From Ornithinibacillus californiensis (GTDB lineage Bacteria > Bacillota > Bacilli > Bacillales > Amphibacillaceae): a DNA stretch of 64,000 nucleotides. Below the pieces are notes generated by a model, which was not told the origin of the DNA, did not search any database, and worked only from the letters and a program-made list of their open reading frames with translations. The position numbers and the translations under genes are program-made. Numbering within the stretch: the first letter of the stretch is position 1; every line of letters begins with the position of its first letter. The stretch is from NCBI RefSeq assembly GCF_001038485.1, contig NZ_LDUE01000005.1:62001-126000 (forward strand). The letters run 5' to 3'. Shown in pieces: positions 1 to 8,387 of the stretch.

Positions 1-1
1 A

Positions 2-172
2 CGAGTAGCAGCACAAGTGATGCAAAAAGCTATTGAAACTTTTGATGTTGATTCGGTTGATTTGTTTCTGAATCAATGTAGTATCACCAAGGGTCGGATT
101 TTTGAACGGGGCTATTATCCTCCTAAAGTAAAGCGAACAAAGACGAAAAAGCCTACAAGACTATATCTCTAA
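2..172 (+). CDS. 3' end of an unrecognised protein (56 residues visible)
   Basis: An open frame runs from the window edge to TAA at 170-172 and is followed at once by a good terminator, so it is very likely the real end of a gene that starts outside the window. The visible part starts RVAAQVMQKAIETFDVD and has a strongly basic tail rich in Lys, Arg and Thr (KVKRTKTKKPTRLYL). I do not recognise the family. The basic tail would suit a nucleic-acid-binding protein such as a transposase fragment, but that is only a guess. Confidence 0.5.
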   Translation, partial: RVAAQVMQKAIETFDVDSVDLFLNQCSITKGRIFERGYYPPKVKRTKTKKPTRLYL

Positions 173-175
173 TTC

Positions 176-215
176 AAAAGGAAGATATTACCTCAGAAGG
201 GGTATCTTCCTTTTT
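176..215 (+). terminator. intrinsic terminator
   Basis: AAAAGGAAGATA (176-187) pairs with TATCTTCCTTTT (203-214) around a 15-nt loop and ends in a T run. It closes the partial gene ending at 172 and separates it from sppA. Confidence 0.85.
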
Positions 216-321
216 GCTATCTTATAATTCAATGTAAATAAACACTAATAGTTAGATATCGCGACACAAATAGTGTATCCTTTTTACTGTACATATTTTT
301 GGTAAAACAGGAGGATTTTTC

Positions 322-1314
322 ATGAACAAGAAACGCTGGTTTGCGCTACTTGCCGCAGTCGTATTATTTGTCCTTTCATCAGGATTTCAACTCATGACGA
401 GTGTTGCAAGTACTAACTTTGAGCAACTATTTGCTTTTCCAGAGAGCAAGTTTCAAGAAGAGGTCATCGAGGAAGGTGCTAATGGTAAAATAGTTGTTTT
501 ACATTTAGATGGTGTAATTCAAGATACTGCTCCTAGTTCACTTCTAAATACAACTTCGTATAACCATAGAACATTTCTAGAAATGATAGAGGAAGCTGGT
601 AGTGATCCTAGTGTAGATGGGATTATTCTACGAGTGAATACACCAGGTGGTGGTGTGGTAGAAAGTGCCGAAATCCACGATAAAATTATTGCAGTTCAAG
701 AAGAATATGAAAAGCCTATATACGTATCAATGGGTAATACTGCTGCATCAGGTGGGTATTATATTTCTGCTCCGGCTGACAAAATCGTTGCTCACCCAGC
801 TACACTAACCGGCTCGATTGGTGTTATTATGCAGGGGTATGATTTATCTGGCTTAGCGGATAATTTAGGCATTGAAGTCAACACAATCAAAAGTGGTGAG
901 TACAAAGACATCATGTCTACTTTCCGTGAAATGACGGATGAAGAGCGTGAACTTCTTCAAACGATGATTGATGATATGTATGCTGAATTTGTCCAAGTTA
1001 TCGTAGATGGACGAGGAATGGCTGAAGGGAAAGTTCGCGAGCTAGCCGATGGCAGAGTTTATACTGGTAATCAGGCCAAAGAAAATGGACTAGTCGATGA
1101 GCTTGGTACATTAGAAGATACCATTGCTATGTTGAAAGAAGACTTAGAGTTAGCTAATGCCCAAGTAGTGAAATATAATAACTCCCTTGGATTTGAACAA
1201 TTTTTAGGGATGTCTGTCCAGAGTATATTTGGTAAAGACGATGAATTAGTGAATATGCTAGAGATTGTTCAGGAGTCCAATACACCTAGAGCAATGTATC
1301 TATATTCCAATTAA
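322..1314 (+). CDS. sppA: signal peptide peptidase SppA (S49 family)
   Basis: This is a membrane-anchored serine protease that degrades leftover signal peptides. The 330-residue protein starts at ATG 322 after an AGGAGG site. Residues 7-27 form an N-terminal membrane anchor. The S49 core follows: S143 in AASGGYY is the nucleophile and K195 in SGEYKD is the general base, with the same 52-residue spacing as the Ser147/Lys199 dyad of B. subtilis SppA. NTPGGG at 106-111 belongs to the ClpP-like fold. The gene lies 12 bp upstream of an RDD-domain gene, the sppA-yteJ pair known from Bacillus, and the two are probably cotranscribed. In B. subtilis this pair is linked to lantibiotic and envelope stress; no such control can be read here. 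Confidence 0.95.
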   Translation: MNKKRWFALLAAVVLFVLSSGFQLMTSVASTNFEQLFAFPESKFQEEVIEEGANGKIVVLHLDGVIQDTAPSSLLNTTSYNHRTFLEMIEEAGSDPSVDGIILRVNTPGGGVVESAEIHDKIIAVQEEYEKPIYVSMGNTAASGGYYISAPADKIVAHPATLTGSIGVIMQGYDLSGLADNLGIEVNTIKSGEYKDIMSTFREMTDEERELLQTMIDDMYAEFVQVIVDGRGMAEGKVRELADGRVYTGNQAKENGLVDELGTLEDTIAMLKEDLELANAQVVKYNNSLGFEQFLGMSVQSIFGKDDELVNMLEIVQESNTPRAMYLYSN

Positions 1315-1326
1315 GGAGGGCCAAAT

Positions 1327-1794
1327 ATGAGTGAGACAAGTGTGGGTTATGAGAATGCTACCCCTGTTTCCGAACAGCGCTATGCCGGATTTTGGATGAG
1401 ATTTTGGGCATATGTGATTGATATTGTGGTTATCTCCAGTTTGAATGGTATTTTGCTTTCACCGTTCAAATTTGTGAATGATGGCATTGCGATAAGCGTT
1501 GGATTATGGACAGTTACAGGGATAGTAGGTTCGATTGTGTTTTTTGCTTACTTCTTATTGATGACCAAGTTCTTTGGGCAAACTTTAGGAAAAATGATCC
1601 TCGGCATTCGAGTCATTCGTGAAGATGAGCAACCACTAAGATGGAGCGACATACTGTTCAGAGAAGTGGTGGGCAGGTTTATTTATCGTGTATTTTCCTT
1701 TCTAATGCTTCTGTACATCGTCGTTGGGTTTACAGATCAGAAGCAAGGGTTACATGATATGTTTAGTAATACGAGGGTGGTATTTGATAAGTAA
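1327..1794 (+). CDS. yteJ: RDD-family membrane protein (YteJ-like)
   Basis: A 155-residue integral membrane protein begins 12 bp after sppA with an AAGGAGG site. The RDD signature is visible near the start (RYAGFWMRFWAYVIDIVVIS, residues 18-37), followed by two more hydrophobic segments (about 54-78 and 118-134) and the typical GQTLGKMILGIRVIRED loop. The C-terminal DQKQGLHDMFSNTRVV motif is also typical of the family. In B. subtilis the YteJ partner modulates SppA; here that role is inferred from gene order and domain only. Confidence 0.88.
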   Translation: MSETSVGYENATPVSEQRYAGFWMRFWAYVIDIVVISSLNGILLSPFKFVNDGIAISVGLWTVTGIVGSIVFFAYFLLMTKFFGQTLGKMILGIRVIREDEQPLRWSDILFREVVGRFIYRVFSFLMLLYIVVGFTDQKQGLHDMFSNTRVVFDK

Positions 1795-1849
1795 TACAGA
1801 GGTTATCTTAGAATCTTCTTTGTAGTGAAACATAATTAGTATAATGAAT

Positions 1850-1888
1850 AGAATGTTGAATCTTGAATAGGATTTAGCATTCTTTTTT
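1850..1888 (+). terminator. intrinsic terminator of sppA-yteJ
   Basis: A two-step stem (AGAATG with CATTCT outside, AATC with GATT inside) is followed by a TTTTTT tract. It lies about 55 bp after the yteJ stop. Confidence 0.7.
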
Positions 1889-1987
1889 ATATGAAGTCGT
1901 ATTCTTTATAGTGTATTAAGTCTATATAGTAATCCATAATCAGTTTGTTATAATAATTAAATGAACTATACAAGAAGGAGAGTCTTT

Positions 1988-2245
1988 ATGAATGTAAAAC
2001 TTATAAAATGGGTTATATTTATTTCTATATTTGTATTCTTCCTTATTATGTTCTATATAGAAGTTTCACTTTATTCTCTTTTACCATCAGAAGAAGGTGG
2101 AATGAGTTTTTGGATGGAATTAAAATTTGTTTGGTACCGTTCCATATGGTTTTATGGGATGATTATGATTAGTACGTTATTCCTTTACACGAATTTAAGG
2201 AAAGGTACCTCGGCTGTTGATGAAGACTTGTTCGGTCGAAATTAG
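1988..2245 (+). CDS. small membrane protein, unrecognised
   Basis: This is an 85-residue protein with two hydrophobic helices (about residues 7-30 and 51-68) joined by an acidic, Trp-rich loop, ending in a charged tail. I chose ATG 1988 because AAGGAGAG lies 7 bases before it; an ATG further upstream at 1961 has no ribosome site. It stands alone between the yteJ terminator and the acyl-CoA ligase. No family was recognised. Confidence 0.6.
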   Translation: MNVKLIKWVIFISIFVFFLIMFYIEVSLYSLLPSEEGGMSFWMELKFVWYRSIWFYGMIMISTLFLYTNLRKGTSAVDEDLFGRN

Positions 2246-2361
2246 GCGAATAACATGAAGTTTTGTAGAGTATATTGCCTTGCTGAATTATCTGAATTAA
2301 AATAATAGATAGAATTTTATATACATAACAGTCATCAAATTATTTGGAGGGGTTGTTAGGG

Positions 2362-3972
2362 ATGAACACTGATTCAAATGTACTTGATGGACTTGAACAA
2401 ATGTTAGAACGTGCTAGGAGAAATACACTGGGAGATTTATTGGCAAGAACAAGGGAGAGAGCACCGGAGAAATTTGCCCTTGCCTATCGTGATAGGCGGT
2501 TAAACTATGAAGAGTTGGATGGTTTAGTGAACCAAACCGCACATGCTTTTCGGGTAAGAGGGATGAAAAAGGGTGATATGATAACGGTCATGTCTAAGAA
2601 TAGCTTAGACTTTGTTATTGTGAACTTTGCTCTTGCAAGGATTGGCGCAGTCATGATACCAATCAACTATATGCTGACTAAGGATGATGTTGCATTTATT
2701 TTGAGGCATGCTAGAGCCTGTGGATTAATAGCTTCAGAAGAATATGCACCGGTACTCGAACAGGCTTCTTATGGCCTGGATATTAATTTTCGATTTATTA
2801 TGGATATCGATGAAGGAGATCTATTGGACGGAAGATTAGAGGAATGGACTCCTTTACGTGACATCCGTGATGAACAACCAACGGATTTTGTGGATGCGGA
2901 TTTGTCCGATGATGACTTAGCTCATGTGCTATACACAAGTGGAACGGAATCTAGACCAAAAGGTGTAATGCTGACGCATAAAAGCATTATAAATGAGTAT
3001 GTGAGCTGCATTGTCGACGGAAATATGGCAGAAGGAGATGTGCTGATTCATGCCTTACCAATGTATCATAGTGCACAACTCCATTGCTTCTTGGGACCTA
3101 GTATATATCTAGGTTCTAGTGGAATCATTTTAGATGGAGCAAGCCCCGAGGTTATTTTAAGTACCATAGAAAAAGAGGGGGCTACACAACTATTCTGTCC
3201 TCCGACGGTATGGATTGCGTTACTAAGACATCCTGAGTTTGACTCAAGAGATTTATCAACTTTAGAAAAGTGTTATTATGGTGCAGCAATTATGCCTCGG
3301 GAAATCTTAAAAGAATTGTCTGTACGTCTGCCAAATGCTCGTTTCTGGAATTTTTATGGGCAAACCGAGGTGGCTCCATTGGCAACTTCTTTGCAACCAG
3401 AGGATCAGTTGCGTAAGCTTGGTTCGGCGGGGAAACCTTCCTTGAATATGCAGACTCGAATTGTAGACGAAAATGACCAAGAGGTTCCACGTGGTGAAAT
3501 CGGTGAAATTGTTCACCGCACCCCACATGCCATGAAGGGCTATTTACATGACCCTGAAAAAACTGCCGAAGCTTTTCGTGGCGGTTGGTTCCATAGTGGG
3601 GACCTCGGGGTAATGGATGAAGAGGGCTTTATTACTATTGTTGATCGGAAGAAAGATATGATTAATACAGGTGGTGTCAATGTTTCCAGTCGTGAAGTTG
3701 AGGAAACGATTTATCAGTTGGAAGGAGTTTCTGAAGTAGCAGTTATTGGAATACCGGATAAGTATTGGATAGAGGCTGTAACAGCAATTATTGTTCCGAA
3801 AGAGGATGCCGATATAACGGAAGATGTAGTTGTTGAATATTGTCGGGAGAAACTATCTAAATTTAAAGTACCTAAGTATGTAGCATTTGCGGACTCCCTT
3901 CCGAAGAACCCAAGTGGAAAAGTGTTGAAACGAGAGTTACGTGATGAGTATGAAGGATTAGGTGAGGAATAA
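2362..3972 (+). CDS. AMP-forming acyl-CoA ligase (YtcI-like)
   Basis: This enzyme of the ANL superfamily (about 536 residues) activates a carboxylic acid to an acyl-AMP and then an acyl-CoA. The family motifs appear in order: LYTSGTESRPKGVMLTH (P-loop-like A3), NFYGQTEV (A5), GWFHSGDLG and IVDRKKDMINTGGVNV (A7/A8 hinge), and the catalytic Lys near the end in NPSGKVLKREL (A10). ATG 2362 follows GGAGGGG by 9 bases; the TTG at 2344 would overlap that site. Its position just after sppA-yteJ recalls B. subtilis ytcI in the same neighbourhood. The substrate cannot be read from the sequence; a medium- or long-chain fatty acid is the usual default. Confidence 0.87.
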   Translation: MNTDSNVLDGLEQMLERARRNTLGDLLARTRERAPEKFALAYRDRRLNYEELDGLVNQTAHAFRVRGMKKGDMITVMSKNSLDFVIVNFALARIGAVMIPINYMLTKDDVAFILRHARACGLIASEEYAPVLEQASYGLDINFRFIMDIDEGDLLDGRLEEWTPLRDIRDEQPTDFVDADLSDDDLAHVLYTSGTESRPKGVMLTHKSIINEYVSCIVDGNMAEGDVLIHALPMYHSAQLHCFLGPSIYLGSSGIILDGASPEVILSTIEKEGATQLFCPPTVWIALLRHPEFDSRDLSTLEKCYYGAAIMPREILKELSVRLPNARFWNFYGQTEVAPLATSLQPEDQLRKLGSAGKPSLNMQTRIVDENDQEVPRGEIGEIVHRTPHAMKGYLHDPEKTAEAFRGGWFHSGDLGVMDEEGFITIVDRKKDMINTGGVNVSSREVEETIYQLEGVSEVAVIGIPDKYWIEAVTAIIVPKEDADITEDVVVEYCREKLSKFKVPKYVAFADSLPKNPSGKVLKRELRDEYEGLGEE

Positions 3973-3981
3973 ATATTGGAT

Positions 3982-4011
3982 GGAGCATGGTCGTTGGCTG
4001 TGCTCTTTTTT
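3982..4011 (+). terminator. probable intrinsic terminator
   Basis: GAGCA (3983-3987) pairs with TGCTC (4001-4005), followed by a T run. The stem is short but is correctly placed 10 bp after the ligase stop. Confidence 0.6.
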
Positions 4012-4021
4012 ATGTTGTTGG

Positions 4022-4160
4022 ACATGAGCCCAAATCAAAGAACATGTGCCCAAACCAGATAGACATGCACCCGAACGAAAGTACATGAGCCAGAACCAGA
4101 TAGACATGAGCCCGAACCAAAGTACATGAACCCAAACCAGTTAACATGAACCTAACTAAC
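4022..4160 (+). repeat. tandem array of seven imperfect 20/21-bp units
   Basis: ACATG starts recur at 4022, 4042, 4063, 4083, 4104, 4124 and 4144, a spacing of 20, 21, 20, 21, 20 and 20 bp. A typical unit is ACATGAGCCCGAACCAAAGT. Two unit types alternate, one ending CAAAGT and one ending CAGATAG, so a 41-bp double unit is visible. Substitutions are scattered and the last copies decay. No open frame or spacer structure accompanies the array. It starts right after the terminator of the acyl-CoA ligase gene. Confidence 0.9.
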
Positions 4161-4249
4161 TTCCGTGCTTTACTCTACCTAAAATTCCTAATTTCAACAG
4201 GATAAATACATCCATTTTTGAAATACTACCTAATGGAGGTGTATCTATC

Positions 4250-4390
4250 ATGCCAGAAAAAAGTGATAACTGGAGTAAAAAGCGTGTTACATCAAGTGTT
4301 AATCCACAGGGTTTAACGGAAGAAAAGGCAAATCACCGACCTAAGTCTGTGTTGGAAGATCGGGCTAAAAAGAAGAATACAAAGATTTAA
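4250..4390 (+). CDS. small hydrophilic protein upstream of csgA
   Basis: A 46-residue frame starts at ATG 4250 with a GGAGGTG site 10 bases before it and ends 8 bp before the csgA start. The peptide is charged and has no membrane segment; it includes DNWSKKRVTSSVNPQGLTEE and a Lys-rich end (DRAKKKNTKI). In B. subtilis csgA is followed by a small gene, ybxH; this protein may be a relative placed on the other side, but I cannot confirm that. Cotranscription with csgA suggests late expression in the forespore. Confidence 0.65.
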   Translation: MPEKSDNWSKKRVTSSVNPQGLTEEKANHRPKSVLEDRAKKKNTKI

Positions 4391-4398
4391 CTAAGTGG

Positions 4399-4656
4399 GT
4401 GAGTACAATCGACCGTACATTACAGTATTTACGTGAGTCATTATCGAATTATGACGATGACAAGTTGAGTATGTCTATTTATAAAAAGCTCAAAAACAAA
4501 ACATACCAAAATGAAAGAGAATTTGTTGAGGATCTAGATGATAAAGAAATGCAGTACTTAAACCAAATACTTGAACGAGAGATTAATTATGCGGAAAATG
4601 TTCAAGATGACACGCGTGTCCAACAGTTGCGAGAAGTATATGAATTAATCTTTTAA
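4399..4656 (+). CDS. csgA: sporulation-specific protein CsgA (SASP-like)
   Basis: The 85-residue protein closely matches my memory of B. subtilis CsgA, a sigma-G-dependent small spore protein. Shared blocks include LQYLRESLSN at the start, YQNEREFVEDLDDKEMQYLN in the middle and LREVYELIF at the end. The start is GTG 4399 with only a weak ribosome site (AAGTGGG), so translation may be coupled to the 46-residue gene just upstream. It is a small, acidic, helical protein whose molecular role in the spore is not known. Confidence 0.85.
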   Translation: MSTIDRTLQYLRESLSNYDDDKLSMSIYKKLKNKTYQNEREFVEDLDDKEMQYLNQILEREINYAENVQDDTRVQQLREVYELIF

Positions 4657-4964
4657 ACATACTAGGATTATTAGCTCATTTTCCATAACTGGATGACATT
4701 GACATTGATATTTGATAGTGAACATAGTAATATAAGATTACAAGCTACGATGTACGTATTTTACTAAGTTTTAACCTCTAAATAGATAATAGGGAGTTTT
4801 ACATTGAGACTCTAATGTCGAGCCGTCATTGCGTAGCGGAAGGCAAGAAGGTTTCTGCAAACACCCACTTTGTGAAGTGGTGGTTTAAAACTTTTTATTA
4901 CAAATACGGCATTTGTGGCTGCTGATTATTAAAATGAGACGACCAGTTTCCTACGGGAGACTGG
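4657..4964. other. gene-free stretch with one terminator-like hairpin
   Basis: No coding frame with a ribosome site is visible. At 4859-4886 CCACTT and AAGTGG form a 6-bp inner stem, with AAAC and GTTT as outer arms, followed by a short T run near 4891. It could be the csgA terminator or a decayed repeat. The stretch from 4810 to 4880 is less AT-rich than its surroundings. Confidence 0.4.
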
Positions 4965-4971
4965 TCATTTT
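4941..4971. terminator. terminator hairpin overlapping the end of the hydrolase gene
   Basis: GACCAGT (4941-4947) pairs with ACTGGTC (4960-4966). On the plus strand it is followed by ATTTTTGATTT; on the minus strand it lies immediately after the stop of the hydrolase gene. Confidence 0.6.
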
Positions 4972-5747
4972 TGATTTGGTATGATTTTTACTTCCCTAGG
5001 TAGAACTCCTTCTGTTATCCACTGTTCTACTATCGTATTAAAATAAGCAGGGTTAGCTATGGAGATACCATGACCAATCTTCGGAATAATGATTCCGGTA
5101 CTATTAGGGTTAGCGTGGACTAAATCCATTGCTGATTTCTTCATGATGTTCTTTTCCTTTTCCCCAACGGTGACGAGAATCTTTGTTTTAGCTGCGTTAT
5201 ACCGACTAGGAATTGCAAATGACATGTTCTCTTTCATTACTTTCATAAATGTCTCTAATGTAGTTTCTGTAGTTTCCTTGTAGTACATGTCAAATTGCTG
5301 ATCGTTAATATATAACACTTTTGCCTGAAGTTTTGCGAACGAACGCATCTTCACTAGTGGAAATGATAATTTAAATAGAGGTGTAAGCAATTTCGCTCCA
5401 AGGTTCATTGGTTTTGTTAAAGCGCTATTTATTATTGCAAAATCAATGAGTTCGGTTTGCATACTTAAAATCTGTACAAGAACTTGTGCACCTAATGAAA
5501 ATCCAATCACAATTACAGGTCTACCTTTTTTTCTCTCATCAATTAATTGGATGACTTTTTCTGCCGTTGAACGTATCGAAAATAGTTCATTTCTACTAGA
5601 ACCATGACCAGGTAAATCTGGAACGATGCAGTGATAAGTTGAGATAAAATACTTAACCTGTTCATCCCACATCCAACTACTAACTCCTCCACCATGTAGA
5701 AAAACCATAAGTGCTGCATTTTCTTTTTTGTATGCTATATAGTTCAA
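4965..5747 (-). CDS. alpha/beta hydrolase
   Basis: A 260-residue soluble hydrolase. HGGGVSSWMWDEQ near residue 18 is the oxyanion loop, PDLPGHGSSRN follows, and the nucleophile elbow is GFSLGAQ (about residue 102). A late Asp (VGEKEKNI region) and GHGISIANP supply the rest of the usual triad. The start is TTG 5747 with an AAAGG site upstream; no ATG fits. The substrate is unknown; related proteins are annotated as esterases or lipases. It is divergently placed from the VOC gene at 5890. Confidence 0.8.
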   Translation of the reverse strand: MNYIAYKKENAALMVFLHGGGVSSWMWDEQVKYFISTYHCIVPDLPGHGSSRNELFSIRSTAEKVIQLIDERKKGRPVIVIGFSLGAQVLVQILSMQTELIDFAIINSALTKPMNLGAKLLTPLFKLSFPLVKMRSFAKLQAKVLYINDQQFDMYYKETTETTLETFMKVMKENMSFAIPSRYNAAKTKILVTVGEKEKNIMKKSAMDLVHANPNSTGIIIPKIGHGISIANPAYFNTIVEQWITEGVLPREVKIIPNQK

Positions 5748-5889
5748 ATGGTTGCCTACCTTTCATTTGTTTTCTATATAAATTCTATCATAATAAGGTA
5801 TAACTAAATGTTAATGAATTGTATTATTTTTTAATATTATAATTTTTGTAAAAGAACAGTTATGATTAAGAAATAAGGGAGGGGTTTAG

Positions 5890-6258
5890 ATGGGATTTAA
5901 ATTTGAACAGTTCGATCATGTGCAGTTAGCTTGTCCTAAAGGTGGAGAGAATCAGGCAAGAGCATTTTATCAAGAACTCCTAGGGTTTCATGAGGTCGAA
6001 AAACCGGAAAACTTAAAGAAACGGGGGGGAGTTTGGTTCTCAGACGGTGTTATCCATATCCATATTGGAGTAGAAGATGTATTTCTACCTGCTAAAAAAG
6101 CTCACCCTGCATTTCGAGTGAAAAATATTGAAAGCTTGAAGATATATCTAGACTCGAAAAAAGCAGAATATCACGTTGATAATAATTTACCAGGTGCGAA
6201 TCGGTTTTATATGGATGACCCTTTTGGAAACCGTATAGAGTTCTTAGAATGGCTCTAA
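5890..6258 (+). CDS. VOC (glyoxalase/bleomycin-resistance) superfamily protein
   Basis: A 122-residue single-module VOC protein. It shows the beta-alpha-beta-beta-beta pattern with FDHVQLACPKG at the start, ARAFYQELLGF in the helix and the closing FYMDDPFGNRIEFLEWL. Candidate metal ligands are H10, H58 or H60, and E119. GGAGGGG lies 6 bases before ATG 5890. The family includes lyases, dioxygenases and drug-binding proteins; nothing nearby picks among them. Confidence 0.82.
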   Translation: MGFKFEQFDHVQLACPKGGENQARAFYQELLGFHEVEKPENLKKRGGVWFSDGVIHIHIGVEDVFLPAKKAHPAFRVKNIESLKIYLDSKKAEYHVDNNLPGANRFYMDDPFGNRIEFLEWL

Positions 6259-6266
6259 GTTATAAT

Positions 6267-6298
6267 GGGATTTCTCCAAAATATTAGGGAGAAATCCC
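6267..6298 (+). terminator. strong hairpin after the VOC gene
   Basis: GGGATTTCTCC (6267-6277) and GGAGAAATCCC (6288-6298) form a perfect 11-bp stem with a 10-nt loop. There is no T run, so it may be a processing or stability hairpin rather than a classical terminator. Confidence 0.5.
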
Positions 6299-6358
6299 TA
6301 CTTCATGGTAAAATTGTTAGAAAAGTAAATCTACTGATTGCAACCAGGGGGAAGTTCG

Positions 6359-7309
6359 TTGAAGAGAAAAATTAGAATAATATTTGGAAGTATTATTGGG
6401 ATAGTAGTTATTGGTTTATTAGTTGCAGGTAATTATTTTTATAGTGAAGGCATTAAACGCGGTACGGAAGTGGAGTTACATAGTGAACCAGAAAGTGCGA
6501 ACGCAGTAGCAAGTGAGACAGCCTTAACGATACTAGAGGAAGCGGAAAAGTGGTATGCCGATCAAGAACAAGAAATTCTTGAAATCACCTCATACGATGA
6601 TTTGCTGTTGAAGGCGGGATTTTTAGAAAATGAGTTAAATTCAGGCAAGGTAGTCATTCTTGCACATGGCTATCGCGGTGACCGGAATCATATGGATGAC
6701 TTAGTAAAGTTCTATTATGATCAAGGTTTTGATGTGCTAATGCCTGATTCACGTGGTCATGGTGAAAGTGAAGGAGATTATATTGGCTATGGATGGCATG
6801 ATCGAAAGGACTATGTAAAATGGATTGATTTACTAATCGAACAGCATGGTGCGGAGCAAATTTTACTACACGGAAACTCGATGGGTGCTTCACTTGTGCT
6901 GATGACTAGTGGGGAAGAATTACCTAGTGAAGTAAAAGGAATTATTGCGGATAGTGGGTATACGACGGTGAAAGAAGAATTAAGACATCAACTAAAGCAC
7001 CTCTATCATCTACCTGCATTTCCAATTTTAGATATAACTAGTGTAATTACGAAAGTTCGTGCGGGGTACTTCTTTGGAGAAGCCTCGGCTATTGAACAGG
7101 TTAAGAACAATACGCGTCCATTATTTATTATTCATGGTGATGCCGATGAGTTAGTTCCTACAGAAATGGCTTATGAGTTATACGAAGCAGCAGGTGGGGA
7201 AAAGGAGCTTTGGATTGTACCTAATGCAGGACATACGAAAGCATACTCCATTGCAACGGAGGAATTTCAAACACGATTACAGCAATTTATTGATCAAACA
7301 ATTCAGTAG
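6359..7309 (+). CDS. membrane-anchored alpha/beta hydrolase
   Basis: A protein of about 316 residues. The first 27 residues are a signal anchor (basic KRKIR followed by IIFGSIIGIVVIGLLVAG), so the catalytic domain should lie outside the cell. It has LAHGYRGDRN (oxyanion region), PDSRGHGESEGDYIGYGW, the nucleophile elbow GNSMGAS, an Asp in IHGDADELVP and a His in NAGHTKAY. The start is TTG 6359, 6 bases after AGGGGGA. A close paralogue lies at 23907 with the same anchor and motif order, so the two arose by duplication. The family is annotated as alpha/beta hydrolase in Bacillus; the substrate is unknown. Confidence 0.83.
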   Translation: MKRKIRIIFGSIIGIVVIGLLVAGNYFYSEGIKRGTEVELHSEPESANAVASETALTILEEAEKWYADQEQEILEITSYDDLLLKAGFLENELNSGKVVILAHGYRGDRNHMDDLVKFYYDQGFDVLMPDSRGHGESEGDYIGYGWHDRKDYVKWIDLLIEQHGAEQILLHGNSMGASLVLMTSGEELPSEVKGIIADSGYTTVKEELRHQLKHLYHLPAFPILDITSVITKVRAGYFFGEASAIEQVKNNTRPLFIIHGDADELVPTEMAYELYEAAGGEKELWIVPNAGHTKAYSIATEEFQTRLQQFIDQTIQ

Positions 7310-7407
7310 TCACTCGTCACATCCGAGGAATAATTATAGTAAGAATATATATCGTCGGAGTCTTTGACAATGCGAATATAATTGTATGGATTAGTCGGGA
7401 GAATGTT

Positions 7408-7950
7408 ATGAAGAAAACAGCAGTATTATTATATCCACAATTTAGTGAGTATGAGTTAAGTGTAGCTTTATTGATACTGATGCAAGGCAATAAGCCAATT
7501 GTTACAGTCGGCTTAAATGACCAGCCAATTAAAGGGGAATCAGGATTAACTTGTTTCCCAGACACTACCATTCATGATGTGTGCAAGCATGAGATTGATA
7601 GTCTATTAATACCAGGATGTATGGACATAGGAACACTGATACATGAACAAGATCTCTTTAATTTTATAAAATATGTTGGAACAGAGCAAACGATTATCGC
7701 AAGCATTTCCAGTTCACCATACTTACTTGCTAGAGCTGGTTTGTTAAAGGGGAGAAAGTATACTGTTGGGCTACCTTTTGAGAAATTGGGTGAAATAGGA
7801 GTCTTTGAAACGGAAAATTACTCTGAGAGAGTCGTCGTTCAAGATGGTAATATTATTACTGCACGAGGAAGTGGATTTATCCGATTTGGAGTATGTTTAG
7901 GGAAAGCTTTAAAGCTGGATTTTGATGAAAATTGGTATCTTGAAGATTAG
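7408..7950 (+). CDS. DJ-1/PfpI-family protein lacking the nucleophile Cys
   Basis: A 180-residue DJ-1/PfpI-fold protein. The family blocks are clear: VLLYPQFSEYELSVAL at the start, DSLLIPGCMDIGTL, and ARAGLLKGRKYTVGL after the nucleophile elbow. The elbow itself reads ASISSSPYLL, whereas the paralogue at 14485 reads SSICASATLL. Ser101 (codon TCC at 7708) therefore stands where the reactive Cys is expected. The gene has an intact frame, so it is not simply dead. It may have lost hydrolase or glyoxalase chemistry and serve as a binding or structural protein. The ribosome site is weak (CGGGAG). Confidence 0.83.
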   Translation: MKKTAVLLYPQFSEYELSVALLILMQGNKPIVTVGLNDQPIKGESGLTCFPDTTIHDVCKHEIDSLLIPGCMDIGTLIHEQDLFNFIKYVGTEQTIIASISSSPYLLARAGLLKGRKYTVGLPFEKLGEIGVFETENYSERVVVQDGNIITARGSGFIRFGVCLGKALKLDFDENWYLED

Positions 7951-7990
7951 CATTATGTGAATACATCTATAATATTTATTATATCATGAT

Positions 7991-8036
7991 AAGCACCTTT
8001 TAATTTAGAGTTCATCTAAATTATTGGGTGCTTTTA
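7991..8036 (+). terminator. intrinsic terminator
   Basis: AAGCACC pairs with GGGTGCTT, with a perfect inner stem TAATTTAGA/TCTAAATTA, followed by TTTT. It ends the DJ-1-like gene. Confidence 0.9.
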
Positions 8037-8387
8037 TATTGGATAACTTTACCAATATAGAATATTATTCTTCCTAAATCTTACAATAATGTACACTGAT
8101 TAGCAGAAATTTAGAGAAATTAAAGTATTTATCAGTATTGTGGAGTATTTATAAGTAATACATATGTTCAGTTTGTTTAATATTATCTGTACGTACTAAA
8201 TAGAAAATAATCATTGTATGTGCTGTTTGAGTGAAACCCGAAAAAGAATTAAACTTTAAGAAGGTTTTGTTATTATAGGCTTTCTAATTATATATTATTA
8301 CCGTTTATCTAACTGGTATAGAAAACGTAAAGACAACTTTAGAAAGAGCTACATGAAGTAGCAAAAGAAACTGAAGGAGTGTATTAC
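8037..8387. other. AT-rich gene-free stretch before the orphan OpuAC gene
   Basis: No coding frame or conserved RNA was recognised. The stretch should hold the promoter of the gene at 8388. A weak candidate is TTGTTA near 8267 followed 18 bp later by TATATT. Confidence 0.3.
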
